Below the pieces are notes generated by a model, which saw nothing but the letters and a program-made list of their open reading frames with translations, made no database searches and was not told where the DNA came from. The position numbers were made by a program, and so were the translations under genes. Positions 1 to 8,238 of a DNA stretch of 14,018 nt are shown here, piece by piece. The stretch lies in contig CAYQQK010000030.1 in the NCBI GenBank assembly GCA_964420065.1, positions 1 to 14,018 on the forward strand, in the 5' to 3' direction. Origin of the DNA: CAYQQK01 sp964420065 (GTDB lineage: Bacteria > Bacillota > Dethiobacteria > DTU022). Each line of letters starts with the position of its first letter. Position 1 is the first letter of the stretch.

Positions 1-56
1 GAGAACTCTTTGTAGTGGGGTAGGTTAACTCCCCGTTGAAAAGTTTTGACCGTCAT
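1..56 (-). CDS. N-terminal fragment of an RnfC-like protein (runs off the window)
   Basis: An ATG at 56-54 follows directly on the TAA stop of the cysteine desulfurase gene (59-57), and the frame stays open to the window edge. It encodes MTVKTFQRGVNLPHYKEF. The pattern TF-x-RG-(V/I)-x-x-P-x-x-KE is what I recall of the start of RnfC and RnfC-like NADH/ferredoxin oxidoreductase subunits. Those carry a barrel-sandwich domain, a NuoF-like flavin fold and 4Fe-4S clusters. Zero spacing to the upstream gene indicates translational coupling in the fdhE operon. If the call is right, the gene could supply an electron-transfer partner for the formate dehydrogenases upstream, which lack one in this window. 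Only 18 codons are visible, so the family call is tentative. Confidence 0.5.
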   Translation of the reverse strand, partial: MTVKTFQRGVNLPHYKEF

Positions 57-1256
57 TTAAATCACCTCCTGCAGATCAATCCGGTTCGTCATTGATGTGC
101 TGCTAACCACCCGGGTTGCAGCAATATTTTTAACAGCCTGGACAACCTGTTCAAGTTCGTTTGATTGTGTAAAATAGCCCGGGCTGATCCGTACCGTTCC
201 CTCGGGGCTTGTGCCCAACGTTTGATGCGCCAGCGGTGCGCAGTGTAATCCGGAACGAACCTGGATATTGTAATTGTGCTGCAGAACGCCGGCGACATCG
301 TTGGCCTCCCATCCCCTGATATTGAATGACAACACCGCCACCCGATCATGATCCGGTTCCGGCCCATAAAGCTGAACGCCCTGAATCTTGCTGAAAGCTT
401 CCCAGAGAAATTCAATCTGCCGGCGCATTTTTTTGCCAATCCGGTCCAACCCTTCGGCTTCGATAAAATCGAGGCCGCAACCAAGGGCGATAATGCCCGG
501 CATATTCATTGTCCCGGCCTCAAATGCTTCCGGCCAGTTGAGCGGCTGGTATTCGGTTTGCGAATGATAGCCGGTCCCCCCCTGGCGCCAGGAACGCAAT
601 GTTTGAATCCGCTCGCCGATCACCAGACCTCCGGTTCCCGGCAATCCATAAAGACCTTTATGGCCGGCAAAGGCAATCAGATCCGCCTTGAGACTGTCGA
701 TCCCGATCGGTAAAACACCCGCAGTTTGAGCGGCGTCCAGCAGCAGGTATGCACCACGGCGTCTTATTTCTGCGCCCAGCCCGGGGATATTCTGTACTGT
801 TCCGGTAACGTTGGAAGCATGGTTAAGAACAATCAATCTGGTTTTTTGGTGGAATTTTTGCCACAGCAGCTCCTGCTCAAGGTACCCTTGCCGGTTACAG
901 GGGATAATATCGAGGCTGATCATGCCTTCGCGTTCCAGGTGACGCAACGGGCGGAGGACCGAATTGTGTTCCATCGCCGAAATCATGACATGATCGCCTT
1001 TTTCGATAAAGCCCTTGATCCCCATGTTCAAGGCGTCGGTAGCGCTGTAGGTGAAGGCAAGCCGGTGCTCGTTTTTCATCCCAAAAAAGTGCGCCAGCCG
1101 GCGGCGCACTTTTGACAAACGAGTATTTGCTGTTTGGGCCGAAGAATGGTAACCTCGGCCGGGAGATCCGGCATGATTTTTCAGATAATCGATCACCGCT
1201 TCCATCACCGAAGCGGGTCGGGGATAATTGGTTGCCGCGTTATCCAGGTAAATCAT
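57..1256 (-). CDS. Cysteine desulfurase family protein (class V aminotransferase, SufS/Csd-like)
   Basis: This 399-residue PLP enzyme would remove sulfur (or selenium) from cysteine (or selenocysteine) and hold it as a persulfide. The N-terminus MIYLDNAATNYPRP is typical of the class V fold. His97 (MEHNS), Asp174 (LLLDAAQT) and Lys200 (AFAGHKG, the Schiff-base lysine) are PLP-site residues. Cys339 in RSGLHCAP is the expected catalytic cysteine. Length is normal for the short cysteine desulfurase family often found beside selenium or molybdenum genes. The ATG at 1256 lies 5 bases after the fdhE stop, with GGAG overlapping the fdhE end, so the two are co-translated. In E. coli IscS passes sulfur through FdhD to the formate dehydrogenase cofactor; the location after fdhE suggests a comparable sulfur-donor job, or a selenium-donor job. 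This is inference. General Fe-S assembly remains possible, although no scaffold gene is adjacent. Confidence 0.88.
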   Translation of the reverse strand: MIYLDNAATNYPRPASVMEAVIDYLKNHAGSPGRGYHSSAQTANTRLSKVRRRLAHFFGMKNEHRLAFTYSATDALNMGIKGFIEKGDHVMISAMEHNSVLRPLRHLEREGMISLDIIPCNRQGYLEQELLWQKFHQKTRLIVLNHASNVTGTVQNIPGLGAEIRRRGAYLLLDAAQTAGVLPIGIDSLKADLIAFAGHKGLYGLPGTGGLVIGERIQTLRSWRQGGTGYHSQTEYQPLNWPEAFEAGTMNMPGIIALGCGLDFIEAEGLDRIGKKMRRQIEFLWEAFSKIQGVQLYGPEPDHDRVAVLSFNIRGWEANDVAGVLQHNYNIQVRSGLHCAPLAHQTLGTSPEGTVRISPGYFTQSNELEQVVQAVKNIAATRVVSSTSMTNRIDLQEVI

Positions 1257-1261
1257 CGTAA

Positions 1262-2122
1262 CTATACTCCGTACATCCGGTAACCGATCCGTTTAAACCC
1301 TTGCCTTTCCGCAACTAAATCAAGATGAAGGGTAGACCAATCGGCCAGCATAACTTGTTCTTTACCTTCACTGGTATACGTTTTAAGATAGCACTTGCAT
1401 TTTTCGCAGGTATCTATACGCAAATCGGGTTCCTCAAGGCCGATAATTTTCAACGTATCCTGTTCAATATTGTTACAATAAGGACAGCCGATCCGTTTGA
1501 AGCGCCATCTCATCCGGCAACACCCGCAAACCAGCTCTCGTTCTCGCCCTTTTTTAGTTCGTACCAGCTGGCCCATGGCCGGGAGATGGCCGCAAACCGG
1601 ACAGTAACCTTTACCCCAGTGATGTGCCTTGAGCAACCGCAGCACCTCTTTTTTCACCGGTACCAGGGCGCTGCTCAAGGCACACCAGGCTAAAAATATC
1701 AAAAACCCCTCATTAACCTCATCCAAGCCGGCAACACTTTTACCGGCGGTATTGCTATCTATTACCTCCACGATCACCCGCACGGCCAGATCCGTGTATT
1801 CGGAAAAAAGGGCTTCCAGTTGCCGGCTTTGTTCAAGCACAATTTCGGGTAAAGAAACCATGGTTAACGCTTCCGTCATTCGTACCAGGAGGTTCGCCGC
1901 ATTTTCAACGATAGTTCCGCTAATTTTTGTTGCCCTTAAAACTGGTATTCCCTTTTTGAATTCTTCCAGTGCCGGTTTCCAGTTGCCGCCGACATCAGCG
2001 GCCCGAACGGCCTGCCCGGCATTTTCCTCGATCACGGCCATGGCCTGCTGCAACTGCGCTATTTCGCTGAGATAAGGGTGTTCTTTGACCCAATCTTGAA
2101 TTGCTGCTTCCAAGCTGCCCAA
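1262..2122 (-). CDS. fdhE: Formate dehydrogenase accessory protein FdhE
   Basis: A cytoplasmic, iron-binding maturation protein needed for active membrane-type formate dehydrogenases. The 286-residue product has a helical N-terminal half and a cysteine-rich C-terminal half. Four CxxC motifs are visible: C174-C177 (CPVCG), C199-C202 (in CGCC), C213-C216 (CPYC) and C239-C242 (CEKC, followed by C244). These match the rubredoxin-like zinc/iron knuckles of FdhE. The start is TTG at 2122, chosen because AGGAGG lies 6 bases upstream and no better in-frame ATG precedes it. It sits 115 bases behind the FdnG-like dehydrogenase and 5 bases before the desulfurase gene, all in one direction. Proximity to the Tat-exported enzyme fits the known role of FdhE in maturing FDH-N/FDH-O before export. 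The family call is firm. Confidence 0.9.
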   Translation of the reverse strand: MGSLEAAIQDWVKEHPYLSEIAQLQQAMAVIEENAGQAVRAADVGGNWKPALEEFKKGIPVLRATKISGTIVENAANLLVRMTEALTMVSLPEIVLEQSRQLEALFSEYTDLAVRVIVEVIDSNTAGKSVAGLDEVNEGFLIFLAWCALSSALVPVKKEVLRLLKAHHWGKGYCPVCGHLPAMGQLVRTKKGRERELVCGCCRMRWRFKRIGCPYCNNIEQDTLKIIGLEEPDLRIDTCEKCKCYLKTYTSEGKEQVMLADWSTLHLDLVAERQGFKRIGYRMYGV

Positions 2123-2155
2123 ATCGAACCTCCTCCACCCGTTGTTACGGATCGA

Positions 2156-2181
2156 GGACAGGCCTGTTAAAAGGCCCGTCC
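2156..2181 (-). other. Intergenic hairpin between the fdnG-like gene and fdhE
   Basis: GGAC-A-GGCC (2156-2164) and GGCC-C-GTCC (2173-2181) form a 9-bp stem with one G-U pair in the minus-strand RNA and an 8-base loop. No T run follows on either strand, so it does not look like a full intrinsic terminator. It may stabilise the 3' end of the long dehydrogenase message or attenuate read-through into fdhE. The role is inferred. Confidence 0.5.
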
Positions 2182-2237
2182 CCCATCCGGTTCAGTATTA
2201 ACACGTTAACGCTCCTTCAAAAAATAGCCGGTTGCGG

Positions 2238-5200
2238 CTAGACCTTGCTCAGGTTGACCAAGCAAGCTTTCGTTTCTTGAATGAGGGTATTGGGATCCCC
2301 CGCATCAATGGTGATCAGGTTCGTGCTCGCCGCCTGACTCAATCCCTTGAAACCCCAGTTGTACGGCATCCACACTATTTCGACCTCTTTGCCATTGATC
2401 GTCATCGTTTTCATGCGGTGGGTTACCATCGCCTTGACGACGACTTCACCCCGCGCCGACCAGACCTTGACCTGATCGCCATTTTTGATGCCATGCTTAT
2501 CGGCCAGCGATTGAGGCAGCTCAATGATCGTTTCCGGGTACATTTCATTGAGCCAGGGCACATTTCGTGTGACCGAGCCGGCACACCAGTGTTCGGCCAG
2601 GCTGGATGTACACAACACGTACGGGTACTCATCAATCGTCCCGATGGGCTGCAACGGTTCGTAGCGCGGGTACTTGACGCAGGGGTTGATCTGCACCTTC
2701 GGGTGCAAGATATTGGTGGTCGGGCTTTCAACCGGTTCGTAGAATTCAGGCAACGGGCCGTCCGCCGGTACCGAGGACGAGTCCCGGGGCAGTTCTGAAC
2801 CGGCCAGCGGCTGTTGATACAGCCCGGAGATCAGCCGGCCGACACCTTCACCGGACATCCTGAAGGGACGTTGCCCGTTTTCGGTTTCGGGCCCATCGGC
2901 CGCACTGGGTACATCCGGTGTATCATAACCGGTCCAAACACCTTTGGCTTCATCCCACCAGATCAGCTTGTTCGCTTCATCGTAGGGACGGCCCTGGGCA
3001 TCGCAGGACGCACGGTTGTAGAGCACATGCATGTTCCCCGGCCAGCTCCAACCGAAACCCGGATAAATGCCAAGACCGCTCGGATCGGTCACGTTGTCCT
3101 TCCGCTTGGAAAGGTTCTTGTTGTTGGCAAAGACCCCGGGATAAACCCAGCATCCGCATGAGGTCGTCCCGTCACCTTTGAGTTCGCCGATCCCTTTAAG
3201 CAGTTCACCGGTGACAAGGTTGTAACCGTTTATCTCTTTTAATACCTCTTCGGCAAAGGCAACCAGATCCGAGGTGTCGTAATCCCATTCGGCATTGAGA
3301 AGGGCCACATCTCTCCGATCGGTCGAACCCGCGTACATCTCCCGTACCCTTCGGAATATTAAGTCTATTATCTCGTGATCCGGCTTCGCTTCTCCCGGTG
3401 GTTTGATGCCCGTATAACGCCACTGGACCATGCGCCCGGAGTTGGTGAGAGAACCTTCCTTCTCCAGGAAGGAGGCCGCCGGTAAAAAGATCACCTCGGT
3501 ATCGATGGTTTTCGGATCAACGCCCGGTTTCTCCCAGAAGGCTGCCGTTTCGGTCATAAACAGTTCCTGAACGACAAGCATATCCAGCTTGGACAACGCC
3601 TCGTGCACCAGGTTCAGGTTCGGGCTGGTAATCATCGGGTTTTGCCCCATGACATAGAAGAACTTCACTTCCCCTTCCAGGGCTGCTTCGAAGATGCGGA
3701 ACAGGGAATAGTTCTTTGTTCCGTTTTTCTTGGATAACCAATCGAAACAGTACTCGTTTTCCGGTGTGGCATGCTTGCCGAACCAGGCTTTAAGGAGGTT
3801 GATCAGGAAGGTCCGGCGGAAAGTCCCGGTTGACGAGGTCCAGATATCCATATTGGTGACGTTGTGGTTTGGTGGCGGTAAATAACCCGGTAAATAGTTG
3901 AAGAGGCAGGCCATATCGGTCGAACCCTGGACGTTGGGCTCACCGCGCAGGGCGTTCACCCCGCTGCCGGGTTTCCCCATATTCCCAAGTAAAAGTTGCA
4001 AAACGCCGAAAGAACGGATGTTCTGGACACCAACGGTATGCTGGGTCATTCCCAGAGCGTACATAACCGTCCCCGGCCGGTTTTTGACCAGTGTATCTGC
4101 AACCAGCTTGATCTCTTCCGGTTTTGCTCCCGTAATATCGGCGACAGTTTTGAAGTCGTAGCGCTTGAAATATTCCCTGATCGCGCTAAAGATGGAGCGC
4201 GGGTCATCCAGGTTTTCCACTCTAAGTGGCTTTCCTTCTTCATCCAATTCGTAGCCCCAGGAGCTGTTGTCGTAGCTGCGCTTGGAAGCGTCATAACCCG
4301 AAAACAGACCATCATCGAAGCTAAAGTTTTCGTTGGTAACGAAAAGAGCGTTGGTATGGTTCAGAACATAATCCTCATCGTAAAGATCGTTTTGCAGGAT
4401 GTAGTTGATGATGGCGTTCAAAAAAGCAATATCCGTGCCCGGTCGGATACGGACATAAATATCCGCTACCGCCGAGGTCCGGGTAAAACGGGGATCGATG
4501 TGGATGATAACCGCACCGTTTTCCTTGGCTTTCATGATCCATTTCATGGCCATGGGGTGATTTTCCGCAGCATTGCTGCCTTCGATCAAGAACGCCTTGG
4601 CGTTTTTCAAATCGATCCAATGGTTGGTCATGGCACCGCGTCCGAATGAGGCCCCCAAACTGGCGACCGTAGGACTGTGTCAGACCCGGGCCTGGTGCTC
4701 TAAGTACGACACCCCCAACAGCCGGGCGGCCTTGGAAAAAAGATAGCATTCTTCGTTGTTGTTTTGCGCACCGCCGCTGAAAGCAAGGGCATCGGTGCGA
4801 TGCACAGCATAGCTTTTACCACCGATCGTTTCGTTGGTAATCCAGGTTTCGTCACGAACCTCCTTGATTTTTTGGGCCACCTTCTCGATGGCGGTTTCCC
4901 AGCTGATCTCCTCCCAGCGGGCACTGCCCGGAGCACGGTAAAGGGGAGTACCGATGCGCTGATCGGAGTTGGGAACCACAGACATGGAGGCTCCTTTACT
5001 ACATAGCGCACCTTCGTTAATAATGTGACCCGGTTCCCCTTCGAGGTTGATCAGTTTACCGTCTTTGACATGACAGATCATACCGCAGCCGCATGAACAA
5101 AAAGTACAAACCGAAGTGTACTCCCTGGCGCTGTGGATTCTAATCTGACTTGACGCCGCTTCAATCGGCTTCACGTCGAAACCCAGTTGGGATAAGGCCA

Positions 5201-5255
5201 ACCCGGCACTTGTCGCCCCAACCAGCTTCAAAAACTCCCGACGCTTCAATTTCAA
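2238..5255 (-). CDS. fdnG: Tat-exported, selenocysteine-containing formate dehydrogenase catalytic subunit (FDH-N/O alpha type)
   Basis: Oxidises formate to CO2 on the outer face of the membrane using a Mo/W bis-MGD cofactor. The gene is read through an in-frame TGA at 4682-4680: VSYLEHQARV-U-HSPTVASLGASF continues into GRGAMTNHW, the classic active-site context, making Sec192 of 1005 residues (E. coli FdnG is about 1015). A twin-arginine signal starts the protein (KRREFLK, then LVGATSAGLALSQLGF). The 4Fe-4S site is C50, C53, C57 and C85. The start is TTG at 5255 with GGGAGG 7 bases upstream; the longer reading frame back to 5327 would put 24 unlikely residues before the Tat signal. It follows the cytoplasmic dehydrogenase by 136 bases and has its own promoter. 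Normally FdnH (Fe-S) and FdnI (cytochrome b) follow, but here fdhE follows, so the electron acceptor is unknown. Gene callers would split this into two pieces. Confidence 0.93.
4650..4682 (-). promoter_or_regulatory. UGA selenocysteine codon and bacterial SECIS hairpin of the FdnG-like gene
   Basis: The TGA occupies 4682-4680. After an 11-base gap, GGTC-G-CCA (4668-4661) can pair with TGG-G-GGCC (4657-4650). This leaves one G/G mismatch and a three-base GTT loop. Position and size fit a bacterial SECIS read by SelB, but the stem is weaker than the one in the neighbouring gene. The protein context on both sides of the codon (ARV-U-HSPTVA) makes Sec insertion very likely regardless of the exact fold. 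Confidence 0.7.
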
Positions 5256-5297
5256 CTCTATCCCTCCCAAAGAAGTATAATCTACTTGAAATCCATG

Positions 5298-5323
5298 TTT
5301 CCCCTGGCATAATGCCCCGGAAA
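5298..5323 (-). other. Leader hairpin of the FdnG-like gene containing an operator half-site
   Basis: Between the predicted transcription start (about 5351) and the TTG start, TTTCC and GGAAA flank the near-palindrome GGCATTATGCC (minus strand), which can fold into a two-part stem. The inner element repeats CATTATGCCA, the arm of the operator found over both formate dehydrogenase promoters. A run of eight G (minus strand; C at 5328-5335) lies just upstream. It may be a secondary operator or a leader structure; the function is not established. Confidence 0.4.
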
Positions 5324-5357
5324 GCATCCCCCCCCGCGCTGTCTGATTATTGCTTAA

Positions 5358-5386
5358 ACTGTATCAGCAAATCCCCATTATGTCAA
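5358..5386 (-). promoter_or_regulatory. Predicted sigma-A promoter of the FdnG-like gene
   Basis: On the minus strand, TTGACA (5386-5381) and TACAGT (5363-5358) are separated by 17 bases, giving a predicted start near 5351 and a leader of about 95 bases. The -35 box lies inside the palindromic operator at 5376-5399, which overlaps the stop codon of the upstream dehydrogenase gene. The FdnG-like gene can therefore be transcribed separately from the gene in front of it. Confidence 0.6.
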
Positions 5387-5399
5387 TACTGTCATAATG
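5376..5399. promoter_or_regulatory. Palindromic operator candidate, copy 1
   Basis: CATTATG and CATAATG are perfect 7-bp inverted arms separated by 10 bases. Twenty of 24 bases match the element at 8215-8238. Both copies hold TTGACA of the downstream promoter at the same internal position. A dimeric regulator bound here would cover the -35 box, which suggests repression or control by displacement. The regulator is not identified. Confidence 0.6.
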
Positions 5400-8112
5400 C
5401 TTTTTGGCAATCCGCATCCGACCCCACCTTGACCGCAGCCCCATGCTTCTCCACCTTGACCGCACAAACCTTGTATTCCGCCGTCTTTGAAAAAGGATCA
5501 TGGGCGGGATTGGTGAGCTCGTTTACCGGCGATTCCGGGTAATGGAAAGTCATGAACAGGACACCCGGAGCAACCTTATCGGTAATGTTAATTTTGGTCA
5601 CAATCGAACCCCGGCGCGAAGTAACGCGAATTTCATCTTCTTCATCCAGCCCCAGTTCCGCCGCGTCTGCCGGATTGATTTCGGCTCGTTCGTACGGTTC
5701 CAGGAGCCACAGGTTTTTCGAAAAGCGAGTCATCACATTATAATGGTTCAATTTACGGCCTGTGGTTAATAGAACCGGATACTCCTCGCAGGGCAGCTCC
5801 GCGGGTGGCTTGTATTCAATTCCTTGCAACAAGCCCTTGCCCCGGGGGAAACCACCCCGATGCAAGAATTTTGTGCCCGGATGCTCTTCGGTTGGGCAGG
5901 GCCATTGCAGGCCAACCGTTTCGATCCGCTGATAACTGATTCCGGCATATGAAGGCGTTGTGCCCCTCACTTCTTCGAAGATCTCTTCGGGATGACGATA
6001 CGACATTGCATAACCCATGCGCCGCGCCAGGTCACAAATAATTTCCCAGTCCGGCCGGCTTTGCCCGGGTGGGTCTATCGCTTTTCGCACCCTCTGCACC
6101 CGGCGTTCGGTGTTGGTAAACGTTCCTTCCTTTTCGGCATAGCAGGCGGCCGGTAAAAAGACATGGGCGTGTTTTGCAGTTTCGGTCATGAACAGATCCT
6201 GAATGACCAAAAAGTCAAGACTATCCAACGCCCGGCGCACATGGTTGGCATCCGGGTCTGTTAAAACCGGATCTTCACCCATGATGTACATCGCCTTGAG
6301 TTTGCCGGCAAACGCCTGTTCAAACATTTCCGGAATACACAGGCCGGACCGGCGATCCAGTTCTCGCCCCCAGGCTTTTTCGAAAAACGCGGCATGATCC
6401 GGGTTGGAAACGGCCTGGTAGCCGGAAAAGACGTTGGGTAAAGCACCCATATCACAAGCACCCTGTACATTGTTCTGACCGCGCAGCGGGTTCACACCGG
6501 CATTTTCGAGCCCGACGTGACCGGTGACCATGGCCAGGTTACCCAGACTCATTACATTTTCGGTCCCGGTGATATGCTCGGTAATGCCCAAAGTGTAAAA
6601 AATACCCGCTTTTTTGGTGTTCGCGTATAGTTCCGCTGCGGCATACATCTGTTCAACGGGAATGCCCGTGATCGCACTAGCCCGTTCCGGCGGATATTGA
6701 CGGACCACTGCCCACATCGCCTCATAACCTTCGCAACGTTCGGCCAGATATTCTTGGTCGGCCCAACCTTCGGTAACGATGATATAGATGAGGGCGTTGA
6801 TCAAAGCCACATCGGTCCCGGGAGTAATTCGCAACCAGAGCGCCGCATGTTCGGCCAGTTCGGTGCGCCGAGGATCGACCACAATCAGCTTGGCCCCGTG
6901 CACGGTGGCAGCCCTTTTCATCTTGTTTCCGATGATGGGATGGGCTTCGGTCGCATTGGAACCGATAATGAATAAAACATCATTGAATTCGACTTCCTCG
7001 ATCGAGTTGGTCATCGCTCCGCTGCCAAAAACGGTGGCCAGACCGGCCACGGTGGGAGCGTGTCAGGTTCGGGCGCAGTGATCGACGTTATTCGTTCCGA
7101 TCACTGCCCGCATGAATTTTTGCATGAGATAATTTTCTTCATTGGTACACCGAGCCGAACTCAGGGCAGCAATGGCGTTTCCCCCGTTGCGGCCAATTAT
7201 TGCTTGAAATTTGCCGGCAACAAGGTCCAGAGCCTCGTCCCAGGACGCGGCAACGAATTCGTCGTTTCGTTTGATCATCGGTTCGGTGATCCGTTCGGGG
7301 TTGTAGATCAGATCGGTATGGAAACGCCCTTTCACACACATGGAAGAGCCGTTTACCGGCGATTCCGGACGGGGGGTTACACCGACAACCCGGCTATCCT
7401 TCACGTTCAAGTCAAAAACGCAGCCAGTACCGCAAAAAGGACAGGTCGTCGTAACTTTTTGCCCTTCCCAGGGCCTGGTTCCTTTGAGTTGCTTGTTCGT
7501 TAGAGCGCCGGTGGGGCAGATACCGACACACTGCCCGCAAAAGCGACAAATATCCTGATTAAGCGGAAGATCATAAGGCGTCGTGACCCGCGTCGTAAAA
7601 CCCCGGCCAACAAAATCGATGGTTCCGGTAACCTGAATGTCATGACAAACCTGGACGCATTTACCGCAAAGGATGCATTTATTTTCATCGCGTTCAATCA
7701 AATGATTATCCCGATCCGGTTCGATCCGCTTCTTCTCGCCAACAAACCGGCTTTCCTTGACCCCGTAACGGTAGCAGTAATCCTGTAAACGACAATCACC
7801 TGTTTTTTCACAAGTTAAACAGTCGAGGGGATGATTCGCCAGTAACAGCTCGAGTATGATCCGGCGCGCTTTGACCACGCGTTCCGATTCTGTTTGGACC
7901 ACCATTCCTGCGGTGGCCACGGTTGAACAGGCTGCCAGAAGATTACGAGCCCTGTCCACCTCGACGACACAGATCCGGCAACCTCCAAATACAGTTAAAT
8001 TTTTGTCATAGCAAAAATGCGGAATGTGCACTCCGACAGTTTTTGCCGCTTCCAGGATCGAAGTGCCTGCCGGGACATGGACCGGCTTTCCGTCTATGAC
8101 CAGATTAACCAT
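5392..8112 (-). CDS. fdhA: Cytoplasmic selenocysteine formate dehydrogenase with NuoG-like N-terminus
   Basis: Catalyses reversible formate/CO2 conversion in the cytoplasm; no signal peptide is present. The 906-residue product carries, in order: a 2Fe-2S ferredoxin domain (C34, C45, C48, C62), a His-Cys 4Fe-4S motif (H94, C98, C101, C107), a double 4Fe-4S ferredoxin (C146/149/152/156 and C189/192/195/199), and the molybdopterin catalytic domain with its own 4Fe-4S site (C224, C227, C231, C259). The in-frame TGA at 7065-7063 encodes Sec350 in NNVDHCART-U-HAPTVAGL. The C-terminus has the bis-MGD binding segment (LLTTGRKLNHYNVMTR). This layout is that of NAD(P)-linked clostridial FdhA. Such enzymes usually pair with a NuoF-like diaphorase, which is absent nearby. 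ATG at 8112 is preceded by GGGAGGG about 12 bases upstream. The gene has its own promoter and leads the dehydrogenase cluster. Confidence 0.93.
7034..7065 (-). promoter_or_regulatory. UGA selenocysteine codon and bacterial SECIS hairpin of fdhA
   Basis: TGA at 7065-7063 is followed after 12 bases by GTGGCC (7050-7045), loop GGTCT (7044-7040) and GGCCAC (7039-7034). This is a perfect 6-bp GC-rich stem. The GGTC in the loop resembles the apical loop recognised by SelB in E. coli fdhF. Spacing and loop fit the bacterial SECIS model well, and the surrounding protein (CART-U-HAPTVAGL) is the conserved dehydrogenase active site. Confidence 0.85.
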
Positions 8113-8196
8113 AATGCTCTCTTCCCTCCCGGTATATTTTAATGTTTCCTCACGAACAGAAGACGAAGATAACCAAACCTTACCTCACCCCCATAT

Positions 8197-8225
8197 AGTC
8201 TAACTGCACCGCCCTGTTATGTCAA
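8197..8225 (-). promoter_or_regulatory. Predicted sigma-A promoter of fdhA
   Basis: On the minus strand, TTGACA (8225-8220) and TAGACT (8202-8197) are 17 bases apart, giving a start near 8190 and a leader of about 78 bases before the ATG at 8112. The -35 box lies inside the operator copy at 8215-8238, exactly as in the FdnG-like promoter. Confidence 0.6.
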
Positions 8226-8238
8226 TAATGGCATAATG
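8215..8238. promoter_or_regulatory. Palindromic operator candidate, copy 2
   Basis: TTATG and CATAA arms surround 10 bases, and 20 of 24 positions match copy 1 at 5376-5399. The shared core on the minus strand is TATTGACATAA. An extra half-site (CATAATG on the plus strand, 8110-8116) overlaps the fdhA start codon. A common regulator for both dehydrogenases is inferred. Confidence 0.6.

Noticed and set aside
348..1115. Plus-strand frames opposite the desulfurase gene
   Set aside because: Antisense shadows of a well-supported gene with no ribosome sites or motifs.
2423..2731. Minus-strand open frames inside the FdnG-like gene (also 2977-3159, 3205-3423, 3517-3741, 4046-4315, 4375-4749)
   Set aside because: They lie in other frames of a clearly coding gene and show no family features.
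4659..4679. A second start of a separate gene (TTG at 4658) after the TGA
   Set aside because: The sequence on both sides of the TGA aligns with one continuous formate dehydrogenase and a recoding hairpin is present, so this is a Sec codon, not two genes or a pseudogene.
7050..7062. GTG at 7050 as start of a separate shorter dehydrogenase
   Set aside because: It lies inside the conserved HAPTVAGL motif directly after the Sec codon.
8113..8190. Molybdenum cofactor riboswitch in the fdhA leader
   Set aside because: The leader is under 80 bases and I could not find the multi-stem layout expected for that element; a covariance model search for the moco motif would settle it.
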